Shown piece after piece: positions 41,744 through 48,810 of a stretch of DNA of 64,000 nucleotides. A model generated the notes under the pieces. It worked only from the letters and a program-made list of their open reading frames with translations, was not told where the DNA came from and made no database searches. The translations under genes were made by a program, and so were the position numbers. Every line of letters starts with the position of its first letter. Positions within the stretch are counted from its first letter, which is position 1. Where the stretch lies: positions 62,001 through 126,000 of the forward strand of contig CAJKBH010000001.1 of NCBI GenBank assembly GCA_905198125.1, read 5' to 3'. Origin of the DNA: an uncultured Porphyromonadaceae bacterium. GTDB lineage: Bacteria; Bacteroidota; Bacteroidia; Bacteroidales; Muribaculaceae.

Positions 41744-42439
41744 TTATCTGACGAAGCGGAGGGTGGCGGAATTGACGCCGTCGGAGGCCTTTGCGATGTA
41801 GATGCCTTTCGGCAGGGACTTGATGTCGATGTCGGAATTGCTGTCGGCGTCCATGCGGAACCGTATCATGCCCGCGGCATCGTAGATTTCGACGGTCACT
41901 TCCTTGTCGGCCGTGACATGGAGCATGCCTTCGGGCGTTAGCGTAATCAGATCGCTTGCCGGGCCGACTGTGCGTATACCGGACTGTGCCGGTGCCCATG
42001 AGATGGCGGATCCCTCCTTAATGTCGATTGCCCCGGAGAAAATATACTCGCCGTATCTGCGGAACGTGATTGTGTAATGACCGGGCTCTATTTGGCCGAA
42101 AGTGGAGGTGACGTTGAATGCGCATACGCATTCGCATAGAGCACTGTTCTCCTGGGCGTTGAAAACCAGGTTGTTGCCATCTCTCTCAAACCATGTGGTG
42201 AATCCGAAAGGGCAGCAGTTGGCCACGAAATTCTCCCATGTCACGGTAAGAATGCCGTTGACGTATGTTATGGACCATGAGTCTGCATCGTAGTCCGGGG
42301 AATACGGATTGTCCGAGCGAGTGTTCAGGCATCCGGAATCTTCGACCGAAACGGGATCAATCCGTTCAGCGGAGGCAGTAGCCACAGGAGCCGACGTTAT
42401 GGCTGACGCCATAAGGGCAAGCGGTAGTATTCGTTTCAT
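41744..42439 (-). CDS. Secreted protein with type IX-like sorting domain
   Basis: 231 residues from the ATG at 42439 (MKRILPLALMASAITSAPVA, signal peptide). The central part (about 45-150) is beta-rich with a Cys cluster (ANCCPFGF, ALCECVC). The C-terminal 65 residues have the standard sorting-domain pattern: VEIYDAAGMIRFRM, SLPKGIYIAKASDG, final FVR. It would be exported to the cell surface by a type IX system. The central domain is not one I recognise; five cysteines are unusual for such a small secreted protein. Confidence 0.8.
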   Translation of the reverse strand: MKRILPLALMASAITSAPVATASAERIDPVSVEDSGCLNTRSDNPYSPDYDADSWSITYVNGILTVTWENFVANCCPFGFTTWFERDGNNLVFNAQENSALCECVCAFNVTSTFGQIEPGHYTITFRRYGEYIFSGAIDIKEGSAISWAPAQSGIRTVGPASDLITLTPEGMLHVTADKEVTVEIYDAAGMIRFRMDADSNSDIDIKSLPKGIYIAKASDGVNSATLRFVR

Positions 42440-42592
42440 AAGCGAAATGTTGTTAATTAAATTTGTCATTGGTCATGTTGGTGTTTCGTTGTTGATAAAC
42501 TCACCGTATAGATGGATTTATGGCCAAAAGACTGCATCACTTCGATTAAAATTTAAGTTTCGACAGGTTTATATGATGGAATTAAATGGAAA

Positions 42593-42648
42593 GCAAGTCA
42601 CAGAACTAAAGGGAAAAGCGAGCTTTTGCCGTCAGTTCTGTGACTTGC
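42593..42648. other. Long nested hairpin in the gap before the sigma/barrel gene
   Basis: GCAAGTCACAGAACT and AGTTCTGTGACTTGC form a perfect 15-bp stem; inside it GGGAAAAGC and GCTTTTGCC nearly pair too. It lies between divergent genes (42439 minus and 42777 plus), so it is not an obvious terminator. The gap 42440-42776 otherwise holds only the promoter at 42711. Confidence 0.7.
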
Positions 42649-42710
42649 AGTTTTAATAGTTCCAATATGCGAAAGTTGAGTTAATAATTTTATGATACTG
42701 TGGTTTTTAT

Positions 42711-42718
42711 TAATTTTG
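42711..42718 (+). promoter_or_regulatory. -7 box of the sigma/barrel fusion gene
   Basis: TAATTTTG, 59 bases before the ATG at 42777. Confidence 0.5.
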
Positions 42719-42776
42719 TGAGAATAATTTTTATTGTCTCATGCAGTCTTTTGATGTAGCGTGAATCTATGAGTCA

Positions 42777-44318
42777 ATGGATAAAGGATATCTGATACAG
42801 CGCTGTCAGTCGGGAGATAGAGAAGCCTTCGGGATTCTCTATCAGACCTACCTTGTCCGTATGTACAGGATTGTAGCATATTATGTCCATAATCAAGATG
42901 CGGTATGGGACATTCTGCATGACGGTTTCCTTATAGCATTTGCCTCCATATCATCGCTGAAGGATGCTGAAAAGGTCGAGCCGTGGCTTATCTCCATAAT
43001 GAAGAACCTGTCTCTCCAATATCTGAAAGACGGGTCAAGCCATATTTCAGTCGCTGTTTCTGATACCGAGATTGCCGATAACGCCGACGCGATTGTAGAT
43101 AAAGAACGCGAACTGACCTGGGAAGAACTGGATAAGATGATCAGCAAATTACCCGAAGGCTACGGCAAAGTCTTTCGGCTTGCGGTTCTTGACGGGCTTT
43201 CTCATAAGGAGATAGCGGGTATGCTCGGCATAGCTCCACATTCCTCATCATCGCAACTCACTCATGCAAAAGCGATGTTGCGACGTATGATAAAACAATA
43301 CCGTATGGAGATGGGCATATTCTCGATTATCGGAATTATATTGCTTATCTGGCATTGGGCTATCGACCGCAATGAGGATACGCGCCCGGCACCGGTTATA
43401 AGCAATAACGCCGATAAGGAATTACCCTTAGCCAAAGACTCGATCGATAGCGCAGATTCAGCGACAGATGGTGGCGCGCAAAACTCAAGGATGATATACA
43501 GGACGATACAGCGCCCTGAGGTGCATCAGGATATAGCGGAAACGACAATCGCGGCAGACAGCGTACCTGCTGTTATGAATGACAGTATTACGAACGACAC
43601 CGTAATGCTGTCCCCGAATATTGTAAATCGAGAAAGACTTATCGTACATGAAGATGTTCTAAACACAAAGCACAGCGAAAGCCGGGACTGGTCTTTGGCA
43701 TTGGCATACTCCGGCAGCTTTGGTCAAAATGATTTGAACCGTTATCGGATACCGGATCCCGATATGTCGGATGCCAACGATCCGATTGAAGAAATTGAAG
43801 TCACTGAAAAATCTCACCATTTCATGCCGTTGGTAATCGGACTGTCCGTCAATAAAACGCTCACATCCCGCTGGAGCATTGAGACCGGACTCCGCTATAC
43901 CTTCCTGCGGTCGGAATTCCTTTCGGAAAGCGAGTTGATGGACAGGGAGACAACGCAACGCATACATTATATAGGCATTCCCTTAAAAGTCAACTATCGG
44001 ATATTCACGTACCGTGGATTCTCGCTGTATGGTCAGGGAGGCGGGGCGTTGGATATTCCGGTTTATGGCACACGGTCTGTCCGGGAATATTTACCGAGAG
44101 AGGGTACTGTTAGCACCGATAAGTTCCATATTCATGCTCCCGTGCAGTGGTCTGTGGAGGGAGGTCTTGGCATCCAGTATCATTTCACACCGTCATTCAG
44201 TATATACGCAGAGCCCTCGTTCCGCTATTATTTCAACACCGGCTCGGATGTCAGGACAATCCGTCAGGACAAGCCCTTTGAATTCACGTTGCCAATCGGA
44301 CTGAGGTTCACGTGGTAA
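42777..44318 (+). CDS. ECF sigma factor fused to an inner-membrane helix and outer-membrane beta-barrel
   Basis: 513 residues in one uninterrupted frame. Residues 1-82 are sigma region 2 (REAFGILYQTYLVRMYRIV, DAVWDILHDGFLIAFASI, PWLISIMKNLSLQYL). Residues 115-175 are region 4 (KLPEGYGKVFRLAVLDGLSH, KEIAGMLGIAP). A membrane helix follows at about 179-196 (GIFSIIGIILLIWHWAI). Residues 197-303 are a polar Ser/Asp/Thr-rich linker long enough to cross the periplasm. Residues 304-513 are beta strands of a small outer-membrane barrel (LALAYSGSFG, WSIETGLRYTFL, FSLYGQGGGALDI, VEGGLGIQYHFTPSFSIYAE) ending FTLPIGLRFTW. Dual-membrane anti-sigma proteins with this helix-linker-barrel layout are known in Bacteroides; here the sigma factor itself carries it. 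No separate anti-sigma domain is visible. Confidence 0.85.
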   Translation: MDKGYLIQRCQSGDREAFGILYQTYLVRMYRIVAYYVHNQDAVWDILHDGFLIAFASISSLKDAEKVEPWLISIMKNLSLQYLKDGSSHISVAVSDTEIADNADAIVDKERELTWEELDKMISKLPEGYGKVFRLAVLDGLSHKEIAGMLGIAPHSSSSQLTHAKAMLRRMIKQYRMEMGIFSIIGIILLIWHWAIDRNEDTRPAPVISNNADKELPLAKDSIDSADSATDGGAQNSRMIYRTIQRPEVHQDIAETTIAADSVPAVMNDSITNDTVMLSPNIVNRERLIVHEDVLNTKHSESRDWSLALAYSGSFGQNDLNRYRIPDPDMSDANDPIEEIEVTEKSHHFMPLVIGLSVNKTLTSRWSIETGLRYTFLRSEFLSESELMDRETTQRIHYIGIPLKVNYRIFTYRGFSLYGQGGGALDIPVYGTRSVREYLPREGTVSTDKFHIHAPVQWSVEGGLGIQYHFTPSFSIYAEPSFRYYFNTGSDVRTIRQDKPFEFTLPIGLRFTW

Positions 44319-44359
44319 GCAGGGAAGATATTTATTCTATTATTAGAGGTGGTAGAATT

Positions 44360-44695
44360 TTAAATTCCCGCTTTAAGCTGATTTATTTGTGAACATACCC
44401 TATTGATATGATCCAATCCGTATAGGAGTGAATTACTGTCAATATCCATCCATGAAAAGAGAGTCTTTATCTTATAATATATGTTTATCACATACGATGT
44501 GTCGATAGTGGAGGTATTAGTGGCGAAACAAATGGTCTCGTGATGTGCAATGCGGTTGCGTAATGAATTGACTTTATCCAGTTCATTAAATATATAAGAC
44601 TGGTTATATTGCATTTCCCTTGATGAGCGAGGTTTGTTGGGGAATATTGACAAAAGATTCCTACCTGTAACACGATACTGTATTGGCGAAAACAT
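44360..44695 (-). pseudogene. C-terminal fragment of an Abi-family (HEPN-like) protein
   Basis: 111 residues. VNSLRNRIAHHETICF carries the R-x4-H motif of the family, and the block WMDIDSNSLLYGLDHINRVC matches the end of Bacteroidales Abi-family proteins as I recall them. Those proteins are about 300 residues; the first 200 are missing and no start with the right context remains. It is probably a decayed abortive-infection gene. Confidence 0.6.
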
Positions 44696-44801
44696 ATCTT
44701 TGGGAAGACATTAATTTCTCGAAATCCACGTATTTCATAAAAAAATCGGAAACTTTTTGAATCCTTTTGAGTATAATTTTGTTTTTAAGATAAAAAAACA
44801 C

Positions 44802-44809
44802 TATCTTTG
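44802..44809 (+). promoter_or_regulatory. -7 box before a hairpin, upstream of the symporter gene
   Basis: TATCTTTG; another box, TAATTTTG, lies at 44774-44781. Confidence 0.5.
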
Positions 44810-44815
44810 CAGTGT

Positions 44816-44862
44816 TGAATCCCGGTAGCCCCTGTATATCAAGCTATCGGGTTTAGTTTTTA
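44816..44862 (+). ncRNA. Possible short RNA or attenuator
   Basis: Directly after the -7 box, CCCGGTAGC (44821-44829) pairs with GCTATCGGG (44843-44851) and is followed by TTTAGTTTTTA. A promoter run into a terminator-like hairpin would give a transcript of roughly 45 bases. The gap 44696-45047 holds nothing else that I can name. Confidence 0.4.
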
Positions 44863-45047
44863 TCGGAGCAAAGATAATAAAATTCATTAGATGAGGCAAT
44901 AGCGAGAAGATGACATCGGGTATTTTTTCCAATGCATTTCCCATGCATGGTGCCAAATATAACACTGAATGAATAAGGGTAATTGCGATTGATATTATTT
45001 GCGGCGTAATTGTTATATCAATGACACAAGGCATGAATTTATAATTT

Positions 45048-46358
45048 ATGGAAAAGGAGTACGGAAAGGGACACGAACGAGAAAAGCATAGGGAAATTGG
45101 AGAGGGTAGAAACCGTTTTTTGCCGGAACGCGACGCACGGCCAAATACGAAGTCGAGTTTCGACCGCAAGCAGCTTATGATATGGCTTGGTGCGTTGATG
45201 CTCGGCGTGGTGTTAGGACTGCTCGGAGTGAGGGCCATTGACAAGGCGGCCAATGTGATAGCCACCATCTATACGCGGCTGTTCCAGCTCCTGGCCGTGC
45301 CGACCATCGCGCTGGCGGTGATTACGACTCTGGCATCGTTCGGTCGCGACAAGTCCACGGCAAAAACGTTCGGTAAGGCCCTGCAATATACATTGCTCAC
45401 CACGCTGGTAGGCGGCGCGTTGTTCGCCCTGGTCAGACCGGAGAATCTGCCTGAAAGCCTGCTCGCAACGGAATCAGGCGCAGTGCCGGACAATCTCAGG
45501 AACTTCTCGCTGGGCGAGCATTTCCTGTCGGTAATCCCCGACAACATCCTCAAGCCGATGCTCGAAGGCAACGTGCTGTCGATACTTATCATATCTTTCG
45601 CCATGGGCTTCGCCATATCGCGAATGCCGGATACGGAGGGAAAGGCTGTGTTGCGCAAGGGCCTGGACGGCCTGCAGGAGATGCTGTTCATGCTGATACG
45701 CGGACTGATATGGACCCTGCCGTTGGGTATCGTGGCGTTTACCGAGCAGCTGACGGCTCAGGCATCGGGTGGGGTGATGCTCGACACATTGGGCAGATAC
45801 GTATTGGTGGTGCTGTGCGGCAACTTAGCCCAGATGCTGATAGTGCTGCCGTTGTTCCTGATGGCACGGGGGCTGAATCCCGTCAGGGTGTTCAAGGCGA
45901 TGGCGCCGGCGGTGATGATGGCCCTGTTCACCAAAAGCTCTGCGGCAACATTGCCGGTGACGATGCAGAACGCGGAGACACGCATGGGCGTCAGTCCGCG
46001 TGTCTCGCGGTTCGTATTGCCTCTGTGCACCACCATCAACATGAACGGCTGCGCCGCTTTCATAGCCGTCACGTCGCTGTATGTGCTGCAGAACGGCGGA
46101 ATGACCATCGATTTCGCCACCATTGCCATGTGGGTGGCCATTTCGGTGATTGCCGCCATAGGCAACGCCGGCGTGCCGATGGGATGCTATTTCCTGACGT
46201 TGTCGCTGATGACCGGTATGGGGGCTCCGGTGGCCGTGATGGGTGTGATTCTGCCAATATATACCATCATCGACATGATAGAGACCGCCGAAAACGTATG
46301 GTCCGACTCATGCGTCTGCACCATGGTGGGGAAGGATATGAATGATCTTGCAAGGTAG
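45048..46358 (+). CDS. Dicarboxylate/amino acid:cation symporter (DAACS)
   Basis: 436 residues with about eight membrane helices. The family motifs are visible: LFTKSSAATLPVTMQNAE (the serine-rich reentrant loop), the TM7 motif NMNGCAAF and the TM8 region GNAGVPMGCYFLTLSLMTGMG. These proteins take up glutamate, aspartate, serine or C4-dicarboxylates with Na+ or H+. Substrate is not clear from sequence. The first 45 residues are very polar (EKEYGKGHEREKHREIGEG); a start at the ATG at 45177 would remove them but shorten the protein below the usual length. Confidence 0.88.
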   Translation: MEKEYGKGHEREKHREIGEGRNRFLPERDARPNTKSSFDRKQLMIWLGALMLGVVLGLLGVRAIDKAANVIATIYTRLFQLLAVPTIALAVITTLASFGRDKSTAKTFGKALQYTLLTTLVGGALFALVRPENLPESLLATESGAVPDNLRNFSLGEHFLSVIPDNILKPMLEGNVLSILIISFAMGFAISRMPDTEGKAVLRKGLDGLQEMLFMLIRGLIWTLPLGIVAFTEQLTAQASGGVMLDTLGRYVLVVLCGNLAQMLIVLPLFLMARGLNPVRVFKAMAPAVMMALFTKSSAATLPVTMQNAETRMGVSPRVSRFVLPLCTTINMNGCAAFIAVTSLYVLQNGGMTIDFATIAMWVAISVIAAIGNAGVPMGCYFLTLSLMTGMGAPVAVMGVILPIYTIIDMIETAENVWSDSCVCTMVGKDMNDLAR

Positions 46359-46410
46359 CCGGCCGGCCCGGGGACTTAAAAATTTTTTTGAAGGTTTCGG
46401 AAATTATTTA

Positions 46411-46418
46411 TAACTTTG
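46411..46418 (+). promoter_or_regulatory. -7 box of dapF
   Basis: TAACTTTG, 18 bases before the ATG at 46437. It rules out the in-frame ATG at 46416. Confidence 0.6.
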
Positions 46419-46436
46419 CGCTTTCAAGACCGAAGT

Positions 46437-47321
46437 ATGAGTACTTACAACGACAAATCGGCGAGTGCTGGGAAACGCGAGGTGCGGTTCTCAAAGATGC
46501 ACGGCGCCGGTAACGACTACATTTATCTGAATGGTTTTGAGGCGATTCCCGAAGATTTAAGCAAATTGGCCGTAGAGGTTAGCGACCGGCATTTCGGGGT
46601 GGGTTCGGACGGACTGGTAGTGATATGTCCGTCGGACGTGGCCGATTTCCGCATGCGTATGTATAATTCCGACGGCAGCGAGGCCGAAATGTGCGGCAAC
46701 GCGTCGCGCTGTATCGGCAAGTATGTCTACGACCGCGGCCTCACGGACAAGACGGAGGTGACGCTGGAGACACTGGCCGGCATCAAGGTGCTGAAGCTGC
46801 ATGTGGAGAACGGCGAGGTGACCGAGGTGACCGTGGATATGGGCGAGCCTGAGCTTCGGCCCGATCGGGTGCCGGTGGTCAGCACCAGCGCCGACCGCAT
46901 GATAAACGAGCGAATCACTGTCAACAATACGGAATACGACATTACGGCAGTCAGCATGGGAAATCCTCATGCTGTTGTTTTTGTTAATGAGATAACCGAC
47001 GAGCAGGTTCTGGGCCGTGGGCCGGAGCTGGAGCGCGCCGAGGTGTTTCCTCGCAAGGCCAACATCGAGTTCGCCCGCGTGGTGGACCGAGGCCATGTCG
47101 AGATGCGCGTATGGGAGCGCGGCACGGGCGAGACCCTGGCCTGTGGCACCGGTGCGTGCGCCACGGCCGTGGCCGCGGTGCTGAACGATCACACCGACCG
47201 CGAGGTGGATATAGTGTTGCGTGGCGGCACGCTGCACATCCGCTGGGACGAGGCCACCAACCACGTGATGATGACCGGCCCCGCACGGTTCGTGTGCGAC
47301 GGAAGTTTTTACAGGTATTAA
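46437..47321 (+). CDS. dapF: Diaminopimelate epimerase
   Basis: 294 residues from the ATG at 46437. It converts LL- to meso-diaminopimelate. Both catalytic cysteines are present: EMCGNASRCIGKY and LACGTGACATAVAA. The opening FSKMHGAGNDYIYLNG is diagnostic. The next gene, dapL, supplies LL-diaminopimelate, so the pair completes the aminotransferase route to lysine and peptidoglycan precursor. Confidence 0.95.
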   Translation: MSTYNDKSASAGKREVRFSKMHGAGNDYIYLNGFEAIPEDLSKLAVEVSDRHFGVGSDGLVVICPSDVADFRMRMYNSDGSEAEMCGNASRCIGKYVYDRGLTDKTEVTLETLAGIKVLKLHVENGEVTEVTVDMGEPELRPDRVPVVSTSADRMINERITVNNTEYDITAVSMGNPHAVVFVNEITDEQVLGRGPELERAEVFPRKANIEFARVVDRGHVEMRVWERGTGETLACGTGACATAVAAVLNDHTDREVDIVLRGGTLHIRWDEATNHVMMTGPARFVCDGSFYRY

Positions 47322-47347
47322 GTTATAGTGATGAGTGATGAAGTGGG

Positions 47348-47387
47348 CGTTGCTGATTACTGATTACTAATTGCTGATTTCTAATTG
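47348..47387. repeat. CTGATTACTGATTACTAATTG micro-repeat
   Basis: Short heptad-like units (TGATTAC, TAATTGC) between dapF and dapL. Same style as the GTCAGAA units near 23.3 kb. Confidence 0.6.
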
Positions 47388-47394
47388 AATAAAG

Positions 47395-48618
47395 ATGAAG
47401 ATAAACGATAATTTTGAGAAATTGCCTGAGAGCTACCTGTTTTCGACGGTAGCCCGCAAGTTGCGTGAATATAAGGAGTCGCATCCCGGCAGCGAGGTGA
47501 TACGCATGGATATCGGCGATGTTACGCTGCCCGTACCGCAGGCGTGCATCAAGGCCATGCACCGCGCAGTAGATGATATGGCGGCCGGCGATACGTTCCA
47601 TGGCTACGGTCCGGAGCAGGGATATGCGTTTCTGCGCGAAGCCATCGCCGACGGCGACTATGCCGGACTCGGCATTTCGGCCGATGACATCTTCGTGTCG
47701 GACGGCGCCAAGAGCGATCTCGGCAATTTAGGCGATATATATTCCAAAGACAATGTCGTGGCCGTGACCGATCCCGGCTATCCGGTTTACGTCGATTCCA
47801 ACGTGATTGACGGACGGGGCGGCAAGCTGGTGGACGGCAAGTGGAGCAACTTCGTATACTTGGACTGCACGGAGCAGAACGGTTTCAAGCCGACGCCTCC
47901 CGAGGCTCATGCCGACGTGATATTCCTCTGTTCTCCTGCCAATCCGACGGGAGCAGCATTCACCCACGCCGAGCTGAAGGCCTGGGTGGACTATGCGCGA
48001 CGCAACGATGCCGTGATAATCTACGACTCGGCCTATTGCGCATACGTGCGCAGTGCCGATGTGCCCCGCAGCATCTATGAGATAGAGGGGGCGCGCGAGG
48101 TGGCCATCGAGGTGCGCAGCTTCTCCAAGACGGCCGGTTTTACCGGACTTCGCTGCGGTTACACCGTGGTGCCGGCCGAAGTGACGGGTACGGACGCCGA
48201 AGGCAACCGCGTGCAGCTGCGCAAACTGTGGCTGCGCCGTCAGACCACCAAGTTCAACGGTGCAAGCTACGTGATACAGCGCGGTGCCGAGGCCCTTTAC
48301 ACCGCAGCAGGCCGGGAGCAGATACGCCGGAATGTGGACTATTACCTGCGCAACGCCGGCATCATCCGCGATGCGATGCTTAAGGCCGGATTCAAGGTAT
48401 ACGGCGGACTCGATTCACCGTACGTATGGGTGAAATCGCCGGCGGCCGACGACAGCTGGAAGCTGTTCGAGACGCTGTTGGAGCAGGCGCAGATCAGCTG
48501 CACGCCGGGTGTGGGATTCGGCAGCCTGGGTCAGGGCTGGATCCGTTTCACCGGCTTCAATACCGAGGAGAAGACCCGCGAGGCGATGAGAAGACTGGAA
48601 ACGGTGGGACTTGGCTGA
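47395..48618 (+). CDS. dapL: LL-diaminopimelate aminotransferase
   Basis: 407 residues, PLP fold type I. It makes LL-diaminopimelate directly from tetrahydrodipicolinate and glutamate. Signature segments: GDVTLPVPQACIKAM, FHGYGPEQGYAFLREAI, DPGYPVYVDSNV, the PLP lysine in VRSFSKTAGFTGLRCG, and GFGSLGQGWIRFTGFN. It partners with dapF upstream. This bypasses the succinylase/acetylase steps, as in other Bacteroidales. Confidence 0.95.
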   Translation: MKINDNFEKLPESYLFSTVARKLREYKESHPGSEVIRMDIGDVTLPVPQACIKAMHRAVDDMAAGDTFHGYGPEQGYAFLREAIADGDYAGLGISADDIFVSDGAKSDLGNLGDIYSKDNVVAVTDPGYPVYVDSNVIDGRGGKLVDGKWSNFVYLDCTEQNGFKPTPPEAHADVIFLCSPANPTGAAFTHAELKAWVDYARRNDAVIIYDSAYCAYVRSADVPRSIYEIEGAREVAIEVRSFSKTAGFTGLRCGYTVVPAEVTGTDAEGNRVQLRKLWLRRQTTKFNGASYVIQRGAEALYTAAGREQIRRNVDYYLRNAGIIRDAMLKAGFKVYGGLDSPYVWVKSPAADDSWKLFETLLEQAQISCTPGVGFGSLGQGWIRFTGFNTEEKTREAMRRLETVGLG

Positions 48619-48646
48619 AGCCAAGCAGCCGGAACAAAAAACGCAG

Positions 48647-48725
48647 CGGATGCATGAGGCGGATGCATGAGGCGGATACCCAAAGCGGATACCCGAAGCG
48701 GATGCACGAGGGGGATGCACGCGAG
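48647..48725 (+). repeat. Degenerate 12-13 base tandem repeat after dapL
   Basis: Six to seven units of GCGGATGCATGAG/GCGGATACCCGAA. It lies between dapL and glnN; no protein reading is convincing. Confidence 0.75.
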
Positions 48726-48810
48726 GCGTCGGGACACTGCGGTGAAATATACGGAATAGATAAAAGGTAAAGGTAAATAAAGCAAGAGAGTTACCCTAAT
48801 TTATAATTTT

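Noticed and set aside
44801..45268. 155-codon minus-strand frame before the symporter
   Set aside because: Overlaps the start of the symporter gene and a terminator-like hairpin; no domain seen.
48426..48770. 114-codon plus-strand frame covering the tandem repeat after dapL
   Set aside because: It begins inside dapL in another frame and its tail is only the translated 12-13 base repeat.
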